From Hippea sp. KM1 (lineage in GTDB: Bacteria; Campylobacterota_A; Desulfurellia; Desulfurellales; Hippeaceae), in NCBI RefSeq assembly GCF_000526195.1, contig NZ_JAFP01000001.1:124001-188000 (forward strand): 64,000 bases of DNA, read 5' to 3'. Position numbers and translations under genes: made by a program. Below, one piece after another: positions 45,729 to 52,737 of the stretch (its first letter is position 1; the number at the start of each line of letters is the position of its first letter). The notes below the pieces were generated by a model. That model did no database searches and was not told where the DNA came from. It saw nothing but the letters and a program-made list of their open reading frames with translations.

Positions 45729-47626
45729 TGCTCTACTTTTACGCCCTTTTTCATTTGAATTTAATGTATTCATCCATCGAGGAAGACGAAAGAGGCGTTG
45801 TTATAGACAGGTGCTATTACCCGCTACTTGAGATTGCAGAAGACGGCGTTCCGATAAGTATAGAGTTAAGCGGCTTGACGCTTGAGTTAATACAAAAGAT
45901 AAAGCCTGAATGGGTCGAGGAGTTCAAAAAACTCTTAAAAGAAAACAAAATCGAGCTCATTGGAAGCGGGTACTCACAGATCATCGGGCCGTTGATGCCC
46001 TATGAATTGAACATCCAAAATCAATTGATCGGGCTTGAGGTCTACCAAAATCTACTTGGCATTAGACCAAAAATTGCGCTTGTTAACGAGATGGCCTACT
46101 CTAAAGGCTTGGTTGATATTTACAAAGAGGCGGGTTATGAAGCCATTGTAATGGAGTGGAATAATCCGTATAGGTTTCACAAGGAGTGGAGCAAGGATTG
46201 GGCGTATTTTCCACAGATTGCAAAGGGAGTAAAAAGTGATATACCCATAATCTGGGCGGATTCAATAGCGTTTCAGAAGTTTCAAAGATACGCACATGGG
46301 GAGATGTCGCTAAAGGAATACTTCTATTACCTGAAATCACACGACTCTAAAAGGGTTAGATTCTTTCCACTTTATGCCAACGATGCTGAGATCTTTAACT
46401 TTAGGCCGGGCAGATATGAAACAGAAGCCAATTTACAGTTCGATGAGTGGAGAAGGATAAAGAAACTATTAAGTGTTATAAAAAACAAGGGCTCTGAGTT
46501 TGTGTTTTTAAAAGACACCCTAAAACACAAGCAAAACAACATACTAAACCTTGAATCGCCACAGCAGCCGATACCCGTTAAAAAGCAGGAAAAGTACAAC
46601 ATAAACAGGTGGGCTTTGACCGGCAGGGGTGATCTTGAGATAAACACAGACATTTTTAGGCTTGTAAAGGCGTTTGAATACAGCAAACCCACAAAAGAGG
46701 ACTGGAAAAGGCTGCTCTACTTTGCATCGAGCGATTTTAGGACACATATAACGCAAAAGAGGTGGCGCACCTTCAAAAAAGAGCTCGATGATTTCGTTAA
46801 AAAATGGGATGCAAAGCCTGTTTATCTTTCCTATCCGAGCAACAAGGTTAATTTCGACATAAAAGAAAACCTGTTTTTCCTAACGGTTGAGACAAAGAAA
46901 ATAAAATGCGTTTTCAACAAAAAGAAGGGCTACACAGCAAAAGCTGTGATATTCAAGGAAAAGTCCCAGAGACCCCTGATTGGCACGCTTCCACATGGAT
47001 ATTACGATGATATTTCTCTTGGCGCTGATTTCTTCTCGCTCCACTCTATTATAGAAAAACCAGGCGAGCACAAGCTTACAAACCTGTGCGCGTCGGAATG
47101 TAGATTAACCATTGATGACCGCAGGGTCAAAATCGAAAGCAGGTGTCTGGATAGGAATGCAGAGTTTTTGAGGATCTACGAGATTTTTGAAGACGCACTA
47201 AAAATTTACATGAAAATCACCCTACCCAAGAGGGATTTTGCGATTATTCATCCCCTAAACATCACCTTTAACCCCGAAGCGTTTGATAAAAACAGCCTAT
47301 TCTTTGAAACGCACAACGGCTCTCTACTGCCAGAGCGGTTTGAGCTTAAAAATGAACCTGTGGCGCACTCGCAAAGCCTGTCTGTGCTCATCTCTGCAAA
47401 ACACGGCCTCGGAGCAACGAAAGGCTCAATTGTCATAGGAGACAAAGACAAACAGCTGACATTTTTGCACAATCAGACCTTAAGTGCGCTGATACCCTCG
47501 ATATTCTTCCTGCCTATCGACAACACATACTTCTTTAGACTCCAATACTCGGCCCAAGAGATGGACGAAACATTCAAGCCAAACGATTTAGAGCAAGTGA
47601 TAGAGTGCGAGTTTTTGATTAAGTAG
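45728..47626 (+). CDS. Glycoside hydrolase family 57-like protein
   Basis: 632 residues. GH57 marks: ALFHLNLMYSSIEED at the start (region 1), IELSGLTLELI (region 2), LVNEMAYSKGL with the putative nucleophile Glu, and YANDAEIFNFRPGRYE, the region 4 acid. The second half is beta rich. GH57 enzymes cut or rearrange alpha-glucans and related chains. ATG 45728 overlaps the ATP-grasp stop (TGATG). No signal peptide, so it works in the cytoplasm, perhaps trimming or proofreading the glycan. It is last gene of the operon from 38964. Confidence 0.82.
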   Translation: MLYFYALFHLNLMYSSIEEDERGVVIDRCYYPLLEIAEDGVPISIELSGLTLELIQKIKPEWVEEFKKLLKENKIELIGSGYSQIIGPLMPYELNIQNQLIGLEVYQNLLGIRPKIALVNEMAYSKGLVDIYKEAGYEAIVMEWNNPYRFHKEWSKDWAYFPQIAKGVKSDIPIIWADSIAFQKFQRYAHGEMSLKEYFYYLKSHDSKRVRFFPLYANDAEIFNFRPGRYETEANLQFDEWRRIKKLLSVIKNKGSEFVFLKDTLKHKQNNILNLESPQQPIPVKKQEKYNINRWALTGRGDLEINTDIFRLVKAFEYSKPTKEDWKRLLYFASSDFRTHITQKRWRTFKKELDDFVKKWDAKPVYLSYPSNKVNFDIKENLFFLTVETKKIKCVFNKKKGYTAKAVIFKEKSQRPLIGTLPHGYYDDISLGADFFSLHSIIEKPGEHKLTNLCASECRLTIDDRRVKIESRCLDRNAEFLRIYEIFEDALKIYMKITLPKRDFAIIHPLNITFNPEAFDKNSLFFETHNGSLLPERFELKNEPVAHSQSLSVLISAKHGLGATKGSIVIGDKDKQLTFLHNQTLSALIPSIFFLPIDNTYFFRLQYSAQEMDETFKPNDLEQVIECEFLIK

Positions 47627-47634
47627 ATTTTGCT

Positions 47635-47663
47635 TTTAAAGTTTGCTAAATCTGTGTTATATT
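47635..47663 (+). promoter_or_regulatory. Possible promoter of pseB-pseC
   Basis: TTTAAA (47635-47640), a 17-base spacer and TATATT (47658-47663), 28 bases before the GTG start of pseB. Both boxes match 4-5 of 6 bases. Confidence 0.4.
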
Positions 47664-47690
47664 TGTTTAACAAGCGTTAGGGGGTGAGCT

Positions 47691-48689
47691 GTGTTTAACG
47701 ATAAGGTTATCTTCATAACAGGCGGCACAGGGAGCTTTGGTAAGAAATTCACCCAGATATTGCTTGAGAATTACAAACCCAAAAAGGTCATAATATACTC
47801 AAGGGATGAGTTCAAACAGTTCGAGATGAGTAAAACCTTTAACGACAGGTGCATGCGCTATTTTATCGGAGATGTGAGGGACAAAGACAGGCTTTTAAGG
47901 GCTATGGAGGGCGTTGATTATGTTGTCCATGCTGCGGCCTTGAAGCATGTGCCAATCGCAGAATACAACCCTATGGAGGCTATAAAAACCAATGTACTTG
48001 GCGCAAACAATGTAATAGACGCAGCGATTGAATCGGGCGTTAAAAAGGTGATAGCCCTATCGACGGACAAGGCGGTAAACCCGATAAACCTATACGGCGC
48101 AACAAAGCTTGCGGCGGATAAGCTTTTTATTGCAGCAAACAACATAAAAGGAGCAAGGCCAATTAAGTTCAGCGTCGTTAGATACGGCAATGTCATGGCT
48201 TCTCGAGGCAGTGTGATTCCGCTCTTTATGAGGCTAACCAAAGAAGGCGCAAAGAAGCTGCCCATAACGCACCCCGATATGACACGATTTTGGATAACAC
48301 TGGATGAGGCCGTTAGGTTTGTCATGATGGCATTTGAGACGATGCAGGGCGGCGAGATCTTTGTTCCAAAGATTCCGTCGATGAAGATAACCGACTTAGC
48401 AAAGGCTATTAACCCTGATGCTGAATTTGAGATAATTGGCATAAGGCCTGGCGAGAAGTTGCATGAGACTTTGATCTCTGTGGATGAGTCCTATAATACG
48501 ATTGAGTTTGGTGAGTATTTTGTAATTCAGCCTTTGATCCATGTGACAGGCAGGCCCGACTATTTTGTTAATCCCAAAGGAGAAAAGGGGATAAGAAAGG
48601 AGTTTGGTTTTAGGTTTTCATCGGATAATAACGATAGATGGTTGTCTGTCGATGATTTAAGGGATAAACTTAAGGATGTCGATGTATGA
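47691..48689 (+). CDS. pseB: UDP-N-acetylglucosamine 4,6-dehydratase (inverting)
   Basis: 332 residues from a GTG start with AGGGGGTGAG upstream. The extended SDR has FITGGTGSFGKKF, HAAALKHVPIAEYNP (the family mark where Asp/Lys replace the usual catalytic set), STDKAVNP and YGATKLAADK. PseB starts the pseudaminic acid pathway by inverting dehydration of UDP-GlcNAc. It overlaps pseC by 4 bases. Together with the PseG- and NeuB-like genes it points to a nonulosonic acid product for flagellin. Confidence 0.93.
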   Translation: MFNDKVIFITGGTGSFGKKFTQILLENYKPKKVIIYSRDEFKQFEMSKTFNDRCMRYFIGDVRDKDRLLRAMEGVDYVVHAAALKHVPIAEYNPMEAIKTNVLGANNVIDAAIESGVKKVIALSTDKAVNPINLYGATKLAADKLFIAANNIKGARPIKFSVVRYGNVMASRGSVIPLFMRLTKEGAKKLPITHPDMTRFWITLDEAVRFVMMAFETMQGGEIFVPKIPSMKITDLAKAINPDAEFEIIGIRPGEKLHETLISVDESYNTIEFGEYFVIQPLIHVTGRPDYFVNPKGEKGIRKEFGFRFSSDNNDRWLSVDDLRDKLKDVDV

Positions 48690-49837
48690 TACCGTATTCC
48701 CATCAATGCATCGATGAGGACGATATAGAAGCAGTTGTTGAGGTCTTGCGGACGGATTTTTTAACGCAGGGACCAAAGATTGAAGCGTTCGAAAAGGCTT
48801 TGGCCGATTACTGCTCTGCAAAGTACTGCGTGGCATTCAACTCTGCAACAACGGCGCTTTATGCCTCTTGCTTTGCTTTGGGCTTAGGTAAAAACGATAG
48901 CTTCATAACAACACCGATTAGCTTTGTATCCACGGCAAATGCCGGAGTCTATTGTGGAGCAGGGCCTATTTTTTGTGATATTGAAAAAAACACGGGCAAC
49001 ATGGATGTCGATTTAGTTGAGGATCTGATTGAGAAAGACACAAGGTTGATCATAGGTGTTGATTATGGTGGCAATCCGCTTAAGTGGGATAAGCTTAAAA
49101 GCATTGCAGAAAAGTATGGGCTAAAGCTCATCGATGATGCATCACATGCTTTAGGTGCAGAGTATAAAGGCAAAAGGATCGGCTCCTGTGAGTTTTGCGA
49201 TATTACGGTGTTTAGCTTTCATCCGGTAAAGCCCATAACGACGGCAGAGGGCGGTGCGGCACTAACAAACGACGAGACTCTTTATAAAAAGCTTTTGATG
49301 TTCAGAAACCACGGTATAACAAAAAGTGCGAAGGATTTTATATCTGAGCCTGACGGCGATTGGTACTATGAGATGCAGTTTTTGTCCTTCAATGGGCGGA
49401 TTAGCGATATGCAGGCAGCTTTGGGTTTGAGCCAATTAAAGAAGCTAAATAGTTTCACAGAAAAGCGCAGAGAAATTGTAAAACTTTATAAGGATAGGTT
49501 TGAGAACAAAGGGTTTTTTGATTTTACCGAAGAGACAAAGGGCGCAAAGAGTGGTTATCATCTCTTGCCTGTCTTGCTAAAGGACGGCTTTGTTGAGAAA
49601 AAGCAGGAGATTTTTAAAAATTTAAGGTCAAAGGGCGTTGGCGTTCAGGTGCACTATATACCCATTTACAGACAGCCGTTTTATAGAAGGTTGGTGTCTA
49701 ATGTCCATTGCCCGAATGCAGAGGAGTTTTATAGAAGAGAGTTGAGTTTACCCGTTTATCCTTGCATGGAAAGGGATGATTTGGAGTTTGTCTTTGAGGC
49801 TGTTGAGGGGGTTTTTGAACAGCTACTCAGCCCATAA
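48686..49837 (+). CDS. pseC: UDP-4-amino-4,6-dideoxy-N-acetyl-altrosamine transaminase
   Basis: 383 residues of the DegT/DnrJ PLP aminotransferase family: IPYSHQCIDEDDIEAVVEVL, FNSATTALYASCFALG, DDASHALGAEYKG and the PLP lysine in FSFHPVKPITTAEGGA. It follows pseB as in Campylobacter and Helicobacter clusters and performs step two of pseudaminic acid synthesis. Complete. pseH and a standard pseF are not in the window. Confidence 0.93.
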   Translation: MIPYSHQCIDEDDIEAVVEVLRTDFLTQGPKIEAFEKALADYCSAKYCVAFNSATTALYASCFALGLGKNDSFITTPISFVSTANAGVYCGAGPIFCDIEKNTGNMDVDLVEDLIEKDTRLIIGVDYGGNPLKWDKLKSIAEKYGLKLIDDASHALGAEYKGKRIGSCEFCDITVFSFHPVKPITTAEGGAALTNDETLYKKLLMFRNHGITKSAKDFISEPDGDWYYEMQFLSFNGRISDMQAALGLSQLKKLNSFTEKRREIVKLYKDRFENKGFFDFTEETKGAKSGYHLLPVLLKDGFVEKKQEIFKNLRSKGVGVQVHYIPIYRQPFYRRLVSNVHCPNAEEFYRRELSLPVYPCMERDDLEFVFEAVEGVFEQLLSP

Positions 49838-49909
49838 TTCAAGATTCAAAGGGATTTAAAATCTTTAGTGTTTCTATCGCTTCTTATCTCCTCTTGCCAT
49901 TTTGTAGGG

Positions 49910-50197
49910 TCAATTTATCCTAACACCTTTTAGGGCTTCCTTTTCTATTGGTCTGTTAAAGTCCCTACTGACAACAACATCCACAGGTTTTCCCAATAAA
50001 TTTTCTAATTTCGCTTCTAATTTAATCCGCTTTTCAAAGAGCTTCTCCCTTTCATCTGGCACAACAAAAATGTCGATATCCCCGCCCTTTTTCTCCTTCA
50101 ATCTGCTTCCAAATATATATACCTCGCACTTGCCAAAAACCTTCTCAGCCAAATCCCTTATGGTTTTAATCTCTTCCTCGCTCAACCTTATCTTCAA
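49910..50197 (-). CDS. mntA: MNT-type nucleotidyltransferase antitoxin (MntA)
   Basis: 95 residues. The minimal nucleotidyltransferase motif is IFGSRLKEKKGGDIDIFV, then PVDVVVSRDF with the third acidic residue. In HepT-MntA pairs, MntA adds AMP to a HepT tyrosine and so silences the RNase (family knowledge). It overlaps hepT by 32 bases. Confidence 0.85.
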   Translation of the reverse strand: MKIRLSEEEIKTIRDLAEKVFGKCEVYIFGSRLKEKKGGDIDIFVVPDEREKLFEKRIKLEAKLENLLGKPVDVVVSRDFNRPIEKEALKGVRIN

Positions 50198-50624
50198 TTT
50201 TCTTGATCACCTCAATTAACTCTGGTGTTTTCTCTATGAGATAGTTTATAGCCTCAATCCTATCTTCAAAAGAATAAGGATATTCGTGTGATAGAAAATT
50301 TCTTACTTTTCTAAACTCATTCCAACTATCTATGTCTATTATACCCTCTTTTTCTATCTCCTTCAAGATATCAAAAAAGGTCTTCTCTTCCACTATATAG
50401 CCCATCTCTTTTAAAAATTCCCTGAAAATCCTGCTGCCTATCAAATCCTGCAACTTCGCAAACCTGAAGGCAAGTGTATCTAACATATCTTTTTCATAGG
50501 AATTTAGGTTTTCAAATCTGTTGATGTCCAATGGATATACATTCTTAAGTCTTCCTAAAACATCCTCCAACCTTTCTATATGAATGCCTGCTTCTTTTAA
50601 ATAAAAATCCAGTCTATCTGACAC
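50166..50624 (-). CDS. hepT: HEPN-family RNase toxin (HepT)
   Basis: 152 residues, all helical. The HEPN catalytic motif R-x4-H is seen as RNFLSH in FRKVRNFLSHEYPYSF, and the adjacent tyrosines are the normal AMPylation targets. With MntA downstream it forms a complete toxin-antitoxin module between the sugar genes and flagellin. Both frames are intact. An ATG-proximal GAGAGC site is weak. Confidence 0.85.
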   Translation of the reverse strand: MSDRLDFYLKEAGIHIERLEDVLGRLKNVYPLDINRFENLNSYEKDMLDTLAFRFAKLQDLIGSRIFREFLKEMGYIVEEKTFFDILKEIEKEGIIDIDSWNEFRKVRNFLSHEYPYSFEDRIEAINYLIEKTPELIEVIKKIEDKVERGRD

Positions 50625-50690
50625 TATGCCACTGCTCTCTTTAACAATTTAACCTTGTTTTTAAAGCTATCAAAATATGTTGATTTCGTC

Positions 50691-50720
50691 AAAAATAAAA
50701 AGCCCCGCAGAAAGCGGGGC
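50691..50720 (-). terminator. Rho-independent terminator of fliC
   Basis: On the minus strand GCCCCGC, loop TTTCT, GCGGGGC, then TTTTTATTTTT, starting 15 bases after the flagellin stop. Confidence 0.9.
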
Positions 50721-50734
50721 GGATTGGGTGATGA

Positions 50735-52519
50735 TTACTGCAGCAGTCTTAGAACATTCTGCTGGACAGCGTTTGCCTGAGCCAGTGCGTAGGTACCGGA
50801 CTGTGCAAGGATCTGGAGCTTGGAGAAGTTTGAGGACTCTTGTGCGAAGTTGACATCCCTGATCGTTGACTCAGCACCGTTGATGTTGATCTGTGTTACG
50901 GAGATGTTCTCAACCGTTGCCTGGATCTGGTTCTGGATTGCACCGAGGCTGGACCTGACTGCGTCTAAGTCTTTAAGAGCAGATTGCGCAATCTTGATTG
51001 CAAGCTCAGCGCCGTTTACCGTGGTGACATTCACATCCTCTAATTTGTGTGTTGGGGCTATGACACCTGCAGCTAAACCTCCAACAGAAGGTTTGTTGCC
51101 AGCTATTGTTATATTATCTGTACTTGTAAGAATTACCCTTCCTCTGTTGGATTCATTGGCAAGATAGTAAATTTCATGATTGGCGTTTGTAGCGTCTAAC
51201 CCAAGGAAATTTAGATGACTTGCCTTTGCCTGGGCGCTTGCAACATGTATGTTTAGATCTTCCCCATCTCTAACGATGGTTTTTAATACACCACCACTAC
51301 TTGCTGTTGCACTAAACCTAATATCATCTGTACTTATACCTGCTGCCTGAAGCTGCGCGTTTAAAGATTGGGCTGCTTGGGCTGCTGATAAATCTTTGTC
51401 GATAACAAGTTTTACGCCATTCATATAGAATGAAAATGCTGCTGCTAAACTTCCACCGTCGGCACCAGTTAAGGTTGTTTCGGCGTTGCTTAAACCTGTG
51501 ATCTGAGCTGCGTTTCCATGTAGCTCTATAGCTATATTTCTTCCGTCAGTAGAAGTTAGGACAAGTTGTCCATTGTTATTGACGCTTGCAACAACTCCGG
51601 TTTCATCTGTATATCTGTTTATAGCGTCTACTAATGCACCATTTGAGTCATTAGCTCCAACATTAACATAGCCTATATTTACACCATTGATCCAGAAATC
51701 ACCAGCATTGATTACTCCTGCTGTAATTGCGTTGTTTCCTGTGACAACATTGGATGCCCTTGCCTCAACTCCACCTGTTTCTAATTGAACGGAGTTTATG
51801 GCTGCAGCCAGTGTTTTAGCAGAAAGCTGCCTTGTTTTATCTATGCCAGCAAGGTCATTTGCAACTGCAACGCCATTAATTGTTAAATCTTCATCTTTTA
51901 ATTCTACAAAGTTTGTATTAGCATTGTATTGTACTGTTGGATTAGAGGTAGCACTTGTTTCCTGTATTTTCTCTGTCCAGTCAGCCTCTAATGTGCCGTT
52001 TGCAACCCAACCAATGGAGTCGGCTGCAGTTCTCTGGGCACCTATAGAGAGTGTCTGGTTCATGTAGGCGCCGATGTGAACGATTTTGTTTGTGAAGGTT
52101 CCATCCAACAGCTTTGTGTCTTTGTAAGATGTTGTCTCGGCGATGTTGTTGACCTCTTGGATGAGTTTGTTGATTTCTGCCTGGAGTGCCTCTCTGGATG
52201 ATGGATCCTCTGTGGCGTTTGCAGCCTGGGCTGCCTTCTGGGAGATTGTCTGCACGATGTCGATGGATTTCTGCAGAGCCATGTCTGCAATCTGGATGAG
52301 TTTAATAGCGTTGTTGCCGTTGTTGATTGCCTGGCCTAAGTTCATAGACTGAAACTTAAGACCGTCTGCGATCGTCATGCCAGCAGCATCGTCTGCCGCT
52401 TTTGTAATCCTCAGACCCGTCGAGAGCCTGTTGAGTGAGAGAGAAAGTTTGTCATTTGTGTTGTTGAGGTTGAATACTGCATACTGAGCCGAAACATTGG
52501 TATTAATCCTGAGTCCCAT
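50735..52519 (-). CDS. fliC: Flagellin
   Basis: 594 residues. The conserved D0/D1 N-terminus (INTNVSAQYAVFNLNNTNDK, LSTGLRITKAADDAAGMTIA, ALQAEINKLIQEVNNIAETT) and C-terminus (LGAIQNQIQATVENISVTQI, LAQSGTYALAQANAVQQNVL) enclose a variable centre of about 330 residues rich in Thr, Ser, Asn and Ala, suited to O-glycosylation. VHIGAYMNQTLSIGAQ resembles epsilonproteobacterial flagellins. The TLR5-binding RxRELxV of enterics is not evident in D1. The sigma-28 promoter, structured leader and terminator make it a single-gene unit. Confidence 0.97.
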   Translation of the reverse strand: MGLRINTNVSAQYAVFNLNNTNDKLSLSLNRLSTGLRITKAADDAAGMTIADGLKFQSMNLGQAINNGNNAIKLIQIADMALQKSIDIVQTISQKAAQAANATEDPSSREALQAEINKLIQEVNNIAETTSYKDTKLLDGTFTNKIVHIGAYMNQTLSIGAQRTAADSIGWVANGTLEADWTEKIQETSATSNPTVQYNANTNFVELKDEDLTINGVAVANDLAGIDKTRQLSAKTLAAAINSVQLETGGVEARASNVVTGNNAITAGVINAGDFWINGVNIGYVNVGANDSNGALVDAINRYTDETGVVASVNNNGQLVLTSTDGRNIAIELHGNAAQITGLSNAETTLTGADGGSLAAAFSFYMNGVKLVIDKDLSAAQAAQSLNAQLQAAGISTDDIRFSATASSGGVLKTIVRDGEDLNIHVASAQAKASHLNFLGLDATNANHEIYYLANESNRGRVILTSTDNITIAGNKPSVGGLAAGVIAPTHKLEDVNVTTVNGAELAIKIAQSALKDLDAVRSSLGAIQNQIQATVENISVTQININGAESTIRDVNFAQESSNFSKLQILAQSGTYALAQANAVQQNVLRLLQ

Positions 52520-52567
52520 TGCTACCTCCTTGCAATTTCTTTAAGGGGTTAAACATAAATTCCCAAA

Positions 52568-52618
52568 CCCTTAAGAGCCTTGCGGCTAAATTTCGCTTAA
52601 GGGGCATCACCTCCTTTT
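52568..52618 (-). promoter_or_regulatory. Structured fliC leader with an early ribosome-binding site
   Basis: The leader transcript has AAAAGGAGGTGAT (52618-52606) followed by an ATG at 52607, then a hairpin: outer stem CCCTTAAG (52603-52596) with CTTAAGGG (52575-52568), and inner AGCC-GCAA-GGCT (52587-52576) with a GNRA-type tetraloop. This lies 50-100 bases before the real fliC start, which has its own CAAGGAGG site. A ribosome standby site, leader peptide or stability element is possible. Confidence 0.55.
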
Positions 52619-52641
52619 CCTCTAAAGTTGCCTCATCTATT

Positions 52642-52668
52642 CAATCGGCGATTGAGGTAAAAACTTTA
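52642..52668 (-). promoter_or_regulatory. Sigma-28 (FliA) promoter of fliC
   Basis: TAAAGTTT (52668-52661), exactly 11 bases, then GCCGATTG (52649-52642). The consensus is TAAAGTTT-N11-GCCGATAA, so this is nearly perfect. Confidence 0.92.
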
Positions 52669-52689
52669 AACTTTTTTGCATAAAATTTT

Positions 52690-52705
52690 AGGAACGACTA
52701 TTGCT
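52690..52705 (+). promoter_or_regulatory. Candidate sigma-54 promoter of the Maf gene
   Basis: AGGAACGACTATTGCT has GG (52691-52692) and GC (52703-52704) separated by exactly 10 bases, as sigma-54 requires (TGGCACG-N4-TTGC type). It is 33 bases before the Maf ATG and divergent from the sigma-28 promoter. Confidence 0.5.
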
Positions 52706-52737
52706 ATTAGAGGACAAAACAAAAAGGGGGCTGGTTT

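Noticed and set aside
35333-49837. Full legionaminic acid pathway
   Set aside because: pseB and pseC type enzymes point to pseudaminic chemistry, and no legionaminic-specific GlmU-like, NeuC or retaining dehydratase genes are present.
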